A stretch of 15,658 nucleotides of DNA, taken from an uncultured Bacteroidota bacterium (GTDB lineage: Bacteria > Bacteroidota > Bacteroidia > Chitinophagales > Chitinophagaceae). Each line of letters starts with the position of its first letter. Position 1 is the stretch's first letter. Positions 1-8,029 of this stretch are shown here, one piece after another. Location: NCBI GenBank assembly GCA_937928385.1, contig CALEZD010000070.1, positions 1 to 15,658 on the forward strand, read 5' to 3'. Below the pieces are notes generated by a model, which did not search any database, was not told where the DNA came from, and worked only from the letters and a program-made list of their open reading frames with translations. A program made the translations under genes and the position numbers.

Positions 1-186
1 AATAACGGAAATAAAAAATCTTTTTAAGTAACAAATAGAGTTATATTTTTTACTTATTACTATAATGAAAGATGATAATCCGCCTTACAACTATGTACAT
101 ATTAGTTGATTACACATTGGCACTTATGAAAACCGTATTATTATTGCCGAACATTTTCACTACATTTATCCTGTAAAACCGATGTT
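1..186. other. AT-rich leader region before the META-domain gene
   Basis: No gene of useful length is visible. The stretch is AT-rich and holds two very short ATG-started frames, at 65-109 (14 codons) and 127-174 (15 codons), both on the plus strand. Neither resembles a known protein. It presumably contains the promoter of the 187-642 gene, but I do not see a convincing TAnnTTTG box close to that start. Confidence 0.4.
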
Positions 187-642
187 ATGAAATACATGAA
201 GGCCTTATTGATGGTATCTGTATTGTGCAGTATATGCTGTGCCATAAGCACTGATGCCATCGCGCAAAAGAAAAAGAAAGAAAAACCACGCAAACCACCC
301 ACGCTGGAAAATACCTATTGGTCGCTATACGAAATGGACGGCAAGATGGTAGAAACGCCCGCTACCGAGCGTGAGGTATATATAAAATTGCTGGACAAAA
401 AAAGCCAGTTGGAGGGGTACGCAGGCTGTAACATCATTACCGGCAGCTACGAGCTGACCAAAGAATCCCTGGAGTTTGAGGCGACTGCCACCCTGCGCTT
501 GTGCGATGACATGACAATGGAAAATTACGTATTCAAAGCACTGAACAATACCAACCGCTACGAACTGAACGGCGAGCACCTGCTACTATACAACGGCACT
601 TACCTGCTGGCCATATTCCAGGCAAAATATTATGATGAATAA
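187..642 (+). CDS. Secreted META-domain (HslJ-like) protein
   Basis: A 151-residue protein with an N-terminal signal peptide: a hydrophobic core at about residues 5-22, with likely cleavage after the AIA at 24-26. A very basic linker of lysines and prolines follows (27-38), then one META domain (about 40-145). The domain shows the family pattern: a W-S-L opening near 45-47, GCN at 80-82, a GSY at 86-88, and a cysteine at 106 in the position of the family's T-x-x-x-C element. META domains occur in HslJ, a heat-inducible protein linked to novobiocin resistance in E. coli, and in many secreted proteins of unknown role. There is no lipobox cysteine, so it is probably periplasmic and soluble. It is a single-gene unit closed by a hairpin terminator starting at its stop codon. 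The precise function is unknown. Confidence 0.85.
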   Translation: MKYMKALLMVSVLCSICCAISTDAIAQKKKKEKPRKPPTLENTYWSLYEMDGKMVETPATEREVYIKLLDKKSQLEGYAGCNIITGSYELTKESLEFEATATLRLCDDMTMENYVFKALNNTNRYELNGEHLLLYNGTYLLAIFQAKYYDE

Positions 643-668
643 AAAAGAGCCGGTTGGCTCTTTTTTTT
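641..668. terminator. Bidirectional intrinsic terminator
   Basis: A perfect 11-bp inverted repeat (641-651 with 656-666) has a GGTT loop and a run of eight T on the plus strand and six A on the other side. It lies between two convergent genes, starting within the stop codon of the META gene and 23 bases after the aldehyde dehydrogenase stop. The T and A runs let it work in both directions. Confidence 0.9.
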
Positions 669-690
669 ATTGGCATATACTTTTCCGGTT

Positions 691-2217
691 TTAGATATGG
701 AACTTAATTCCCTGTGCTAAGGGCAACTGGTCGCTCCAGTTGATAGTATTGGTTTGCCTGCGCATATATGCCTTCCAGCTATCCGAGCCGCTTTCGCGAC
801 CACCACCCGTTTCTTTCTCACCACCAAACGCACCGCCAATTTCCGCACCGCTGGTACCGATATTTACATTCGCAATACCGCAGTCGCTGCCTGTATGCGA
901 AAGGAATGTTTCTGCCTCGCGCATATTCAATGTCATAATAGCAGAAGATAATCCCTGCGGCACCCCATTCTGCATGGCTATTGCCTCTTCTATTGCTGAG
1001 TACTTCATTATATACAGTATGGGCGCAAAGGTTTCGTGCTGCACTATAAGCATATCATTGCTGGCTTCATAAATACAGGGTTTCACATAACAACCGCTTT
1101 TGTATTCTTTACCCTCCAGCACTCCACCTGCTACTAAAGCTTTAGCACCTTGTTCTTTCAATGAGGCAAGTGCACTCAGGTATTGTTGGACAGCATCTTT
1201 GTCTATCAATGGTCCTACATGGTTTTTCTCATCCAGCGGGTTGCCAATGCTCAGTTGCTTATATGCAGCCGCAAGTTTCTTCTTAAACGTGTCATATACT
1301 TTTTCGTGTATAATCAACCTGCGTGTAGATGTGCAACGCTGTCCGCATGTACCTACTGCACCAAATACGGCTGCACGCATTGCTATATCCAGGTCGGCAT
1401 TCTCGGTAATGATGATGGCATTGTTACCACCCAACTCCAGCAGGCTGCGTCCTAACCTGCCACCGACAGCGGCCGCCACAGCTTTACCCATACGTGTAGA
1501 ACCTGTTGCTGACACCAGCGGAATACGTGTATCATTACTCATCCACTCCCCTACCTCGCGAGCGCCTGCTACCAGGCCGCACACCCCTTCGGGTACTTTG
1601 TTGGCTTTAAATACATCGCTGACGATATTCATACAGGCTATAGCCGATACAGATGATTTTTCAGATGGCTTCCACACACAGGTATCACCGCATACCCATG
1701 CAATAAAGGCGTTCCAGCTCCAGACCGCCACCGGGAAGTTGAAAGCGCTGATAATGCCCACTACTCCCAGCGGGTGCCATTGCTCATACATCCTGTGCTG
1801 CGGGCGCTCGCTGTGCATCGTCAGCCCATAGAGTTGTCGCGACAGGCCCACTGCAAAATCCGCTATGTCTATCATCTCCTGCACCTCGCCCAGGCCTTCC
1901 TGCAGGCTCTTGCCCATTTCGTAACTCACAAGTTTGCCCAAGGCTGCTTTGTGCTTACGCAGTGCTTCGCCCACCTGCCTTACCACCTCGCCACGCTTAG
2001 GGGCCGGCCACATACGCCACTCTTCAAAAGCCGCCTGCGCCTGTTCTACTACCGCATCATAAGTTTTGCGATTTACGGCATGTACAGATGCTATCTCTTT
2101 ACCGTCCACGGGGGAAAAGGAAACTATTTTTTCGCCACCGGCCTTCTTCCATTTAGTGCCGGTAAACGCGCCTTCGTTCTTCTTATCTATTCCGAGTTGT
2201 TTCAGTTCTTTGTTCAT
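691..2217 (-). CDS. ALDH7-family aldehyde dehydrogenase (probable aminoadipate-semialdehyde dehydrogenase)
   Basis: A 508-residue NAD(P)-dependent aldehyde dehydrogenase of full family length. The catalytic set is complete: Asn160 in AFNFP, Lys183 in WKPSEK, general base Glu261 in ELGGNN, nucleophile Cys295 in GQRCTS, and Glu395 in ETFAP. The C-terminal part, with GIANVNIGTSGAEIGGAFGG followed by a KETGGGRESGSD-type stretch, is the hallmark of the ALDH7 (antiquitin) group. Members oxidise alpha-aminoadipate semialdehyde (piperideine-6-carboxylate) to aminoadipate in lysine breakdown, and also act on other aldehydes. That substrate is inferred from the subfamily, because no other lysine-pathway gene is in the window. 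The protein is cytosolic, with no signal peptide. It is probably transcribed alone from a promoter in the 60-base gap behind hepT. Confidence 0.93.
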   Translation of the reverse strand: MNKELKQLGIDKKNEGAFTGTKWKKAGGEKIVSFSPVDGKEIASVHAVNRKTYDAVVEQAQAAFEEWRMWPAPKRGEVVRQVGEALRKHKAALGKLVSYEMGKSLQEGLGEVQEMIDIADFAVGLSRQLYGLTMHSERPQHRMYEQWHPLGVVGIISAFNFPVAVWSWNAFIAWVCGDTCVWKPSEKSSVSAIACMNIVSDVFKANKVPEGVCGLVAGAREVGEWMSNDTRIPLVSATGSTRMGKAVAAAVGGRLGRSLLELGGNNAIIITENADLDIAMRAAVFGAVGTCGQRCTSTRRLIIHEKVYDTFKKKLAAAYKQLSIGNPLDEKNHVGPLIDKDAVQQYLSALASLKEQGAKALVAGGVLEGKEYKSGCYVKPCIYEASNDMLIVQHETFAPILYIMKYSAIEEAIAMQNGVPQGLSSAIMTLNMREAETFLSHTGSDCGIANVNIGTSGAEIGGAFGGEKETGGGRESGSDSWKAYMRRQTNTINWSDQLPLAQGIKFHI

Positions 2218-2244
2218 AATTTTATTGCTATTGAGCCCGCAGCT

Positions 2245-2282
2245 TTGTCTTCAAACTAAAACAAAGCATGCACGCTATCAAT
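2245..2282 (-). promoter_or_regulatory. Candidate Bacteroidota promoter for the aldehyde dehydrogenase gene
   Basis: On the minus strand, ATTG (2279-2282) is followed after 19 bases by TTAGTTTG (2252-2259). The Bacteroidota consensus is TTTG, 19-21 bases, TAnnTTTG, so each box has one mismatch. Transcription would start near 2245 and give a leader of about 28 bases. The spacing makes chance less likely, but this is not proven. Confidence 0.4.
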
Positions 2283-2610
2283 TGAGTATATCCTCAAGAT
2301 GGTCCTTCAGTACAGGTAATTTAGAGGTAATAATATCCCAGACAATATCGTAATCAATGCCGAAATAATCGTGTATGAGTTTATCTCTGGTTCGTGCAAT
2401 CTTCTTCCATTCTATATGAGGATATTGAGTTTTAAAATTCTCATCCAGCTTCTTTGTTGCCTCCCCAAGTATTTCAATACTCCTGACTACCGCCCGGCAA
2501 AGTACTTCATCATATATTACCTGCTCTTTAGTCTTACCTGCTGTGTAACGGAGCACGAAAGTTATTTCGTCCAGAATATGTTTCAGTAATTCCCGGTTAC
2601 CTGTATACAT
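2278..2610 (-). CDS. hepT: HepT-like HEPN-domain ribonuclease toxin (DUF86)
   Basis: A 110-residue, mostly alpha-helical HEPN protein of the DUF86/HepT family. The defining R-x4-H-x-Y ribonuclease motif is intact: Arg75, His80 and Tyr82 within RDKLIHDY. HepT is the toxin of type VII toxin-antitoxin systems. In the studied Shewanella pair, the partner nucleotidyltransferase adds AMP units to the motif tyrosine and silences the RNase. Its start lies inside the end of the upstream mntA-like gene (14-base overlap), so the two are translationally coupled. Length and motif are complete, so the toxin is probably active unless modified. Activity on RNA is inferred from the family. Confidence 0.9.
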   Translation of the reverse strand: MYTGNRELLKHILDEITFVLRYTAGKTKEQVIYDEVLCRAVVRSIEILGEATKKLDENFKTQYPHIEWKKIARTRDKLIHDYFGIDYDIVWDIITSKLPVLKDHLEDILN

Positions 2611-2908
2611 GCTGTACTTCGTTAAGTATATGCGGCCCGATGTACTTATTCAAAGCTTGTGGTGTAACCAGCTCTACATCCCGTCCCAGTAATTCTTCAA
2701 GAAATATAGACAGGTTCATAAAGTTGTCGTACGTTTTCTTACCTTCCTCAAACTCCACCAACAGATCTACATCACTTTTATTATCAGGCGTATTTTTTAC
2801 AAAGGAACCGAAAAGGCCGAGTTGCTTCACCCCGAATCCCCGTATATCATTCCGGTAGTCAAGAAGAAGTTGTAGCAATGTAGCCTTATCCGTTACCGCA
2901 GGTTGCAT
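2597..2908 (-). CDS. mntA: MntA-like minimal nucleotidyltransferase antitoxin
   Basis: A 103-residue minimal nucleotidyltransferase with the exact GSx10DxD signature: Gly34-Ser35 and, after ten residues, Asp46-x-Asp48. The third metal-ligand position is Glu79, in DVELVTPQAL. Proteins of this size paired with a HEPN (DUF86) partner are MntA antitoxins, which use ATP to AMPylate HepT. The gene is the first of the pair and overlaps hepT by 14 bases. It starts only 25 bases behind the rfbC-like stop on the same strand, with no terminator visible between them, so it may be read from the sugar operon as well as from any promoter inside rfbC. The overall call is firm. The AMPylation chemistry is inferred from characterised homologues. 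Confidence 0.88.
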   Translation of the reverse strand: MQPAVTDKATLLQLLLDYRNDIRGFGVKQLGLFGSFVKNTPDNKSDVDLLVEFEEGKKTYDNFMNLSIFLEELLGRDVELVTPQALNKYIGPHILNEVQHVYR

Positions 2909-2933
2909 AGAGTAAAATTACTGAAAATTCAGC

Positions 2934-3470
2934 CTAAAACACACTCCCCCACTCTTCCAAAGCAGGAAAGGACAAATCTCTTTCAGAAATCACAGGATGT
3001 TCAACACCCCAGTCGTAGCCAAAGCTATTATATAATACACCCGTGTCATGCTCCTTACTGTATTCTGATGATACTAAATAATAAGTAATTGCATCGTCTG
3101 TCAGTGACTTGAACCCATGTGCGAAACCTTCGGGTATATAATATGCTTTGTGATTTTCAGCACTCAGATCCTGCGCGAAAAACTGTTTGAACGTGGGGGA
3201 ATCTTTGCGCAGGTCTATAATTACATCCAGTATCGCGCCTTGCGGGCAGAAAACAATCTTGGCATGCTGGTGCGGTGGTGTTTGAAAATGCATACCGCGT
3301 ATTACGTCTTTCTTCGACAGGGAAAAATAACTCTCCTTCAAATCGAAACTAATGCCATGCTGGGCCAATGTAGTGGCATGAAATGTTTTGACAAAGCTGC
3401 CCCTGTCGTCATAAAACGCGGGCAAGTCTATAACAAACGCCCCGTTCAGTATGGGTGTAAATTGCCACAT
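2934..3470 (-). CDS. rfbC: RfbC/RmlC-like cupin, probable CDP-4-keto-6-deoxyglucose epimerase
   Basis: A 178-residue cupin of the dTDP-4-dehydrorhamnose 3,5-epimerase family. Family marks are DDRGSF (21-26), RGMHFQ with the putative catalytic base His61, DLRKDSPTF from Asp86, YIPEGFAHGF with His118, and an aromatic TYYLVSSEY stretch at 129-137. The start is set at 3470 rather than 3512: there the ATG shares one base with the rfbG stop (TGATG) and a GGAG lies 9 bases upstream, while the longer form would overlap rfbG by 43 bases. Behind CDP-glucose genes, the likely substrate is the CDP-linked 4-keto-6-deoxy sugar rather than the dTDP-linked one. That assignment rests on context only. The protein is cytosolic. 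Confidence 0.87.
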   Translation of the reverse strand: MWQFTPILNGAFVIDLPAFYDDRGSFVKTFHATTLAQHGISFDLKESYFSLSKKDVIRGMHFQTPPHQHAKIVFCPQGAILDVIIDLRKDSPTFKQFFAQDLSAENHKAYYIPEGFAHGFKSLTDDAITYYLVSSEYSKEHDTGVLYNSFGYDWGVEHPVISERDLSFPALEEWGSVF

Positions 3471-4564
3471 CAGGTTAAATCTCCAAAGTATTCTTTTATC
3501 TGTGTCATGCACTTCTCGTGTGCAGTATGTTCACGGTCGGCATACCAGTCTGCCGTCCAGCGTATAGCGGTATGCGCATCCAGTTTAGGTTGCCAGCCTA
3601 TAGTTTGTTTTGCCTTGCTGCTGTCCAGCAACAGCAGTTTCGCCTCGTGCAGCGCGCCTTCCTGTTGCAGTACATTATAAGTACCCCTGCCAAACTGCTG
3701 TATGAATATATTAGCCAGGTCTTCCACCGTCAGCATATCTTCTTCGTTAGGACCAAAGTTGAATGCCGTGCTATATGCTTCAGGCTGCTCGCTCATTTTA
3801 GCAGCCAGGTACAAGTATGCGCCCAATGGCTCCAGTACATGTTGCCAGGGCCTGATTGAATTAGGATTGCGCAGATTAACGGGCTGGTCAAACTCCAACG
3901 CACGAACTATATCGGGTATGATGCGGTCGTCAGCAAAATCCCCTCCGCCTATTACATTACCCGCCCTTACAGAGGCTACTGATTTTTGATGTTTGCTGTA
4001 ATCCGTCGGATTGAAAAACGAACGCTGGTAAGATTCTATTACTATCTCCGCAGCCGCCTTACTAGCAGAGTACGGGTCGTAGCCACCCAGTTTATCATCT
4101 TCATTGAATGGTGTGCCACGTTCAGGATTTTGATATACCTTATCAGTGGTTATCATCAGCCCGATGCATGGATGCTGCACATCACGCATGGCATTCAGTA
4201 TATGCACAGTGCCCTGTGTATTCACCATAAAGGTATCAACGGGTTGATCGTAGCTGCGACGCACCAATGATTGCGCCGCCAGGTGAAACACAAAATGAGG
4301 CTCAAACCTCACGAGTTCCCCATGCAGCATATCCAAATCACGCAGGTCACCTTCTACTGATGCATAACAAAATTCATTACCGTTTACCTGGTTATACAGG
4401 TCATTATCTTTTTCGGGCGCCAGGGCATAGCCTTTTACATCCGCGCCCAGCCATTGCAATATTTGCAACATCCACGCACCCTTAAAGCCTGTATGCCCTG
4501 TCAGGAATACACGCTTCCCTTTATAAATTGAACGTAAATAATCAGCAGTTACCATTTCTTCCAT
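3470..4564 (-). CDS. rfbG: CDP-glucose 4,6-dehydratase
   Basis: A short-chain dehydrogenase/reductase that converts CDP-glucose to CDP-4-keto-6-deoxyglucose using bound NAD. From the ATG at 4564 it is 364 residues, close to the family size of about 360. Visible marks are the Rossmann TGHTGFKG motif (22-29), the catalytic Thr140-Asp141-Lys142 triplet followed by VYQN, and Tyr165-x3-Lys169 in YSASK. The TGHTGFKG spelling and the later RPWQHVLEPL stretch are typical of RfbG. The true start is either 4564 (16-base overlap with rfbF) or 4555 (7-base overlap). An upstream in-frame ATG at 4624 would run well inside rfbF and adds no family-like sequence. It is translationally coupled to both neighbours. 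The product feeds 3,6-dideoxyhexose or other 6-deoxyhexose pathways. Confidence 0.92.
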   Translation of the reverse strand: MEEMVTADYLRSIYKGKRVFLTGHTGFKGAWMLQILQWLGADVKGYALAPEKDNDLYNQVNGNEFCYASVEGDLRDLDMLHGELVRFEPHFVFHLAAQSLVRRSYDQPVDTFMVNTQGTVHILNAMRDVQHPCIGLMITTDKVYQNPERGTPFNEDDKLGGYDPYSASKAAAEIVIESYQRSFFNPTDYSKHQKSVASVRAGNVIGGGDFADDRIIPDIVRALEFDQPVNLRNPNSIRPWQHVLEPLGAYLYLAAKMSEQPEAYSTAFNFGPNEEDMLTVEDLANIFIQQFGRGTYNVLQQEGALHEAKLLLLDSSKAKQTIGWQPKLDAHTAIRWTADWYADREHTAHEKCMTQIKEYFGDLT

Positions 4565-5322
4565 AGGGGTTTTGTTTCCCAAAGCTGTTCCAGTTCTTCC
4601 CTGTCGCGTATGGTGTCCATACATTTCCAGAAATTGTTGTGCCTGTATGCTGCTATCTGTTTTTCTTCTGCCAGTTTATCCATCGGGTCCCGCTCCCACA
4701 TCACATCATCAGCATTATCCGGCAGGTAGTTTTTTATTCCGGGTTCTACTACGAAGAAGCCCCCGTTTATCCAGGTGCCGCTGTCTGCCGGCTTTTCTTC
4801 AAACCTGTCTATCACACCTTTTTCATCCATATTGATAACACCAAACCTGCTGGTAGCCTGTATAGCAGTCATGGTGCATATCTTGCCGCTGTCTTTATGA
4901 AATTTCAACAGCTCATCAATATTCACATTACTCACGCCGTCACCATAAGTCAGCATAAAAGGTTCATTATTGGTATAGGGCAATATGCGCTTCAACCTGC
5001 CCGCTGTCATCGTATCAAGTCCCGTTTCAATTAACGACACTTTGAAAGGCTCCGCATTGCTGTTGTGGTATTCCAGTGTGTTATTGGCCATGTCTACGGT
5101 CAGGTCTGCATTGTGCAGGAAGTAGTTGGCGAAATACTCTTTTATCATCCAGCCCTTGTACCCCAGGCATATAATGAACTCATTATGCCCGTAGGCAGCA
5201 TATATCTTCATGATATGCCAGAGTATGGGTTTACCACCTATTTCTATCATAGGCTTAGGGCGCAATGTTGACTCTTCAGCTATACGCGTGCCCCTGCCGC
5301 CTGCAAATATGACTACTTTCAT
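4549..5322 (-). CDS. rfbF: Glucose-1-phosphate cytidylyltransferase
   Basis: A 257-residue enzyme that makes CDP-glucose from CTP and glucose 1-phosphate, the entry step to CDP-deoxysugars. The family signature is complete: the nucleotide-binding loop GGRGTRIAEES (8-18), RPKPMIEIGGKPILWHIM with Lys23, the metal-binding Asp128 in TYGDGVSN, EEKP and the WINGGFFV stretch. Length matches characterised RfbF proteins (about 257). It is the first gene of a packed minus-strand operon, with its stop overlapping the rfbG start. It follows the DUF4292 gene by 93 bases, a gap that holds an imperfect hairpin and a good -7 box, so it probably starts its own transcription unit. Confidence 0.95.
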   Translation of the reverse strand: MKVVIFAGGRGTRIAEESTLRPKPMIEIGGKPILWHIMKIYAAYGHNEFIICLGYKGWMIKEYFANYFLHNADLTVDMANNTLEYHNSNAEPFKVSLIETGLDTMTAGRLKRILPYTNNEPFMLTYGDGVSNVNIDELLKFHKDSGKICTMTAIQATSRFGVINMDEKGVIDRFEEKPADSGTWINGGFFVVEPGIKNYLPDNADDVMWERDPMDKLAEEKQIAAYRHNNFWKCMDTIRDREELEQLWETKPLWKKW

Positions 5323-5351
5323 TCCTGTGCCTGTTTCTTATAAGACTGCAA

Positions 5352-5359
5352 CAAATATA
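5352..5359 (-). promoter_or_regulatory. Candidate -7 box for the rfbF operon
   Basis: The minus strand reads TATATTTG, a perfect match to the Bacteroidota TAnnTTTG box, ending 29 bases before the rfbF ATG. No clear TTTG/TTG box is found 19-21 bases further upstream, so the call rests on one box and its position. Confidence 0.4.
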
Positions 5360-5373
5360 GCAGGAAACAAAGG

Positions 5374-5407
5374 AAATTCCCTGCCATACGGTACTTAGCA
5401 GGAATTT
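5374..5407 (-). terminator. Weak hairpin after the DUF4292 gene, possible terminator
   Basis: An inverted repeat (5374-5384 with 5398-5407) pairs about 10 bp with one bulged base around a 13-base loop. Read on the minus strand it lies just after the DUF4292 stop and before the rfbF promoter box, and is followed by only a broken T run. It may separate the two operons. Weak T-richness keeps confidence low. Confidence 0.35.
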
Positions 5408-5415
5408 TTAACGCA

Positions 5416-6306
5416 TTATTTGTTCAGGCTGTAACTATCGGGAATAGTAAAGGGAAAATCAAATGTTTCATCGAACCCGGCATTGTTGAATATCATCTCT
5501 ACATGATGCAACTCATTATTGCTATTGATATTAATATCCCTGTTCAGCGCAAATTTCCTGCTGCTGACTATTGTATAATTATCAAATTGTATAACCCCTG
5601 CAAAACCTCCGTTGACGGACAATACCTGCAGGCTGTGGATGGTGCTGTCTGTTTTACTGTAGTTTACCACCTGGTTGGTGTTCAGCCCCTGTATATCCAC
5701 CACCCAGCAATCACCCATATCACTGGTGCCGGCTACGCGCTGGTAGGGTGTCTGCAATACCTCGCCGATAATGAAACTCTGCAATGTCTTAAAATCCACC
5801 TGTGCCGGCAGCATCTGGTTGGCTTCTGAGATATGCAACTTCATACCCGATTTATCCAAATAGTTCACCAGGCTGAAGCTATCGGGTGTTATCAGTATAC
5901 GGGCAACATTCACAAGGCCCATGCCAGCCGTTATGTGTATCCAGATGATGCTGTCCCTGGCCATCCTGATATTGGCGGTGAAATCCTGGTTCATCTCCCC
6001 GCCGATATAGGTCATCTTCGCCTTGCCCTTGAATGTATTGAAAGTTACTGTGTTGTTCAGCAATGGCTCCAACGTCGGTCCTGCTATTCTGTCTTCAGGT
6101 ACCAACGCGGCTGTATCAACCGGCAGCTCTATTACATGCTCACCTACATCAAATAATTCAATCTTAGGTTCAGGTACATTGGCAACCGTATCAACAATGG
6201 TACTATCAGTGCCGGCCTTATTCTTGCGCGCCAGTTTCTTACCGGGCTTGCAGGACGCAAACACCAGCAACAACAAAGGTATCCATATCAGCACTGTTCT
6301 ATTCAT
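5416..6306 (-). CDS. DUF4292 outer-membrane-type lipoprotein
   Basis: A 296-residue lipoprotein. A short signal peptide ends in a lipobox FASC with the lipidated Cys19, followed by lysine- and arginine-rich sequence (20-30). From about residue 88 it reads like the DUF4292 family of Bacteroidota, with the NTFKGKAKMTYIGG stretch and alternating beta strands that recall LolA/LolB-type lipoprotein-handling folds. A role in lipoprotein or envelope handling is inference only. The ATG overlaps the end of the TPR gene by 8 bases (ATGAATAG), so the two are coupled. From memory of Bacteroidota gene order, a peptidoglycan hydrolase of the M23/EnvC type often follows this gene. Here rfbF follows instead. 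Confidence 0.85.
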   Translation of the reverse strand: MNRTVLIWIPLLLLVFASCKPGKKLARKNKAGTDSTIVDTVANVPEPKIELFDVGEHVIELPVDTAALVPEDRIAGPTLEPLLNNTVTFNTFKGKAKMTYIGGEMNQDFTANIRMARDSIIWIHITAGMGLVNVARILITPDSFSLVNYLDKSGMKLHISEANQMLPAQVDFKTLQSFIIGEVLQTPYQRVAGTSDMGDCWVVDIQGLNTNQVVNYSKTDSTIHSLQVLSVNGGFAGVIQFDNYTIVSSRKFALNRDININSNNELHHVEMIFNNAGFDETFDFPFTIPDSYSLNK

Positions 6307-8029
6307 ACAACTTCTTATCCGCTATCTTCTTATCCAGCTTAGGATTGTCTGCATTCAGTTCTTTAGCTTTCTTCCAGTTTTCCAGCGCCTCGTCTTTATT
6401 GCCCAATTGATAGTTGGCGTCGCCCAGGTGGTCCCATAGCGTGCCGCTGGCAGCCTGTTCTTCTTTCTGAATGGCTTTTTCTATGTATTCTTTGGCTTTC
6501 TTATAATTGCCTTGTTTGTACAATATCCAACCATAAGTATCCAGGAAGGTCGGCAGGTCGGGAGACAGCTCCAACGAGCGCTTCGACATCTTTTCCGCGT
6601 CTTCCAACCTTACACCACGTTCTGATAAATAATACGCGTAATTATTCAGCGTGCTGGCATTATCAGGTGCCAGCTTCAGCGATTTCTCAAAGTATTCGTC
6701 CGATGCCTCATAGTCCTTCATATTATAGTAGGCATCAGCCAGCATACTATACATACCTGCCAGGTCGCCCTTATTTTCTTCAGGCATCATATCTACGGCA
6801 CGTTCAATGGCGTTCACCGCTTTGGGATAGTCTTTTTTCAGGCTATGCGCCAGCCCGTTCAGGTAATGTAACTGAGCCTGGTTGGGGAATACACGTAATG
6901 CCCGCTCGCTGTATTTCAGTACAGAATCGTTCATATCCGCCTGCAGGTAAGCCGACAACAGATTTTTCCATACCACGTAGTTGGCGGGGTCTATCTCTAC
7001 AGATTTTTTGTATTGCTCCGCTGCTTCGGTCATATATCCTGTTACACCCAGCATATCGCCATAACCGGCTATCGCCCGGGCATCTTCAGGATTGTTCTCA
7101 GCTATTTCTTTTGCCAGTTCCAGGCTCACACGCCTGTCTGCACTGTCTTCACTGCTCAGTATAAAACCGGCTAATACCGTCAACTGTTCTGATGCCCCCA
7201 GTGCGTTGTTGCGCACTACCTTCTGCATATACTTTTTATATTGCTCCCTGTCCCCTTTCCGCCGGTAGTATTCAGACAGGCTCAGTTGTATGCCCGCATC
7301 ATCAGGAAACATTTGTTCCGCCTTTTTATAAATCTCAGCGGCTTTATCCTGCTTATCGTTGTTGTTATACATTTCTGCCAGCCTGATGTAGTAACGGCTT
7401 TCGCCGGGGGCCAGTTCTATCAGGCGGTTGTTCACCTTCACTGCTTCGTCCAGTTCGTTATTGTTCAGGTGCAGTTGCAGTTTGCCTTCCAGTATCTCTT
7501 CATCGTTGCCATACATCTTCACCAGTTTTTCGTAGGCGGCTGTGGCTTTCTTCTTTTCTCCTGCCCGCTGGTACAGGTAGGCTATGGTTTGCAGGTATTC
7601 TTTATTGTGCTCGTCTTTGGCTACTATCTGTTCATATAACTCTGCCGCCTCGGTAAACTTATTTTCCTCCACCAACAATCCTGCATATTGTTCTTTATAC
7701 CAGTTATTGCCCGGCTCCAGTTCCACAGCTTTTTTTATATTTTTTTCCGCCTCGGCCATCTGCCTGCGCGCCATGTTGATGCGTGCCAGGTCGTAATACA
7801 GCCCTGCTCCTTCCGGGTCAAATTTTATAGCCTCACGCAACCTGGCTTCAGCCTCAGCATTATCTCCTTTGTTGCGCGCACGCACGGCATCATAGTGCAG
7901 CACTATGGCGTTCAGTTTGCTTTGCGCGCCTATGGGCGGGGGAATGGTATCCGTTTCCTGCGCAGATACAGGCAACCACAACCCTATTGCCAGGGCTGCG
8001 GCCACAATGGATTTCTTTAAGAATATCAT
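6299..8029 (-). CDS. Secreted tetratricopeptide-repeat protein
   Basis: A 576-residue protein with a signal peptide (hydrophobic 8-20, likely cleavage after VSA at 21-23). The rest is almost entirely TPR units, from about residue 40 to 570, with recurrent A-x-x-Y/L and P-x-x-A features such as YEKSLKLAPDNA-like repeats. I estimate a dozen or more repeats. It is probably a periplasmic scaffold. The specific partner is unknown, although the coupled DUF4292 lipoprotein is the obvious candidate. The start is an ATGA overlap with the nucleotidyltransferase stop (4 bases) and its end overlaps the DUF4292 start by 8 bases, so all three are made from one message. No catalytic domain is visible. Confidence 0.88.
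   Translation of the reverse strand: MIFLKKSIVAAALAIGLWLPVSAQETDTIPPPIGAQSKLNAIVLHYDAVRARNKGDNAEAEARLREAIKFDPEGAGLYYDLARINMARRQMAEAEKNIKKAVELEPGNNWYKEQYAGLLVEENKFTEAAELYEQIVAKDEHNKEYLQTIAYLYQRAGEKKKATAAYEKLVKMYGNDEEILEGKLQLHLNNNELDEAVKVNNRLIELAPGESRYYIRLAEMYNNNDKQDKAAEIYKKAEQMFPDDAGIQLSLSEYYRRKGDREQYKKYMQKVVRNNALGASEQLTVLAGFILSSEDSADRRVSLELAKEIAENNPEDARAIAGYGDMLGVTGYMTEAAEQYKKSVEIDPANYVVWKNLLSAYLQADMNDSVLKYSERALRVFPNQAQLHYLNGLAHSLKKDYPKAVNAIERAVDMMPEENKGDLAGMYSMLADAYYNMKDYEASDEYFEKSLKLAPDNASTLNNYAYYLSERGVRLEDAEKMSKRSLELSPDLPTFLDTYGWILYKQGNYKKAKEYIEKAIQKEEQAASGTLWDHLGDANYQLGNKDEALENWKKAKELNADNPKLDKKIADKKLYE

Noticed and set aside
1100..1831. A 243-codon plus-strand open frame
   Set aside because: It lies wholly inside the aldehyde dehydrogenase gene on the opposite strand, whose catalytic motifs are intact. 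The product is low-complexity and matches nothing.
2278..2908. Reading the pair as a degraded sugar-operon gene
   Set aside because: Both small proteins carry complete, exactly spaced catalytic motifs of the MntA and HepT families.
3117..3680. A 187-codon plus-strand frame across rfbC and rfbG
   Set aside because: Antisense to two well-supported enzymes; product is not protein-like.
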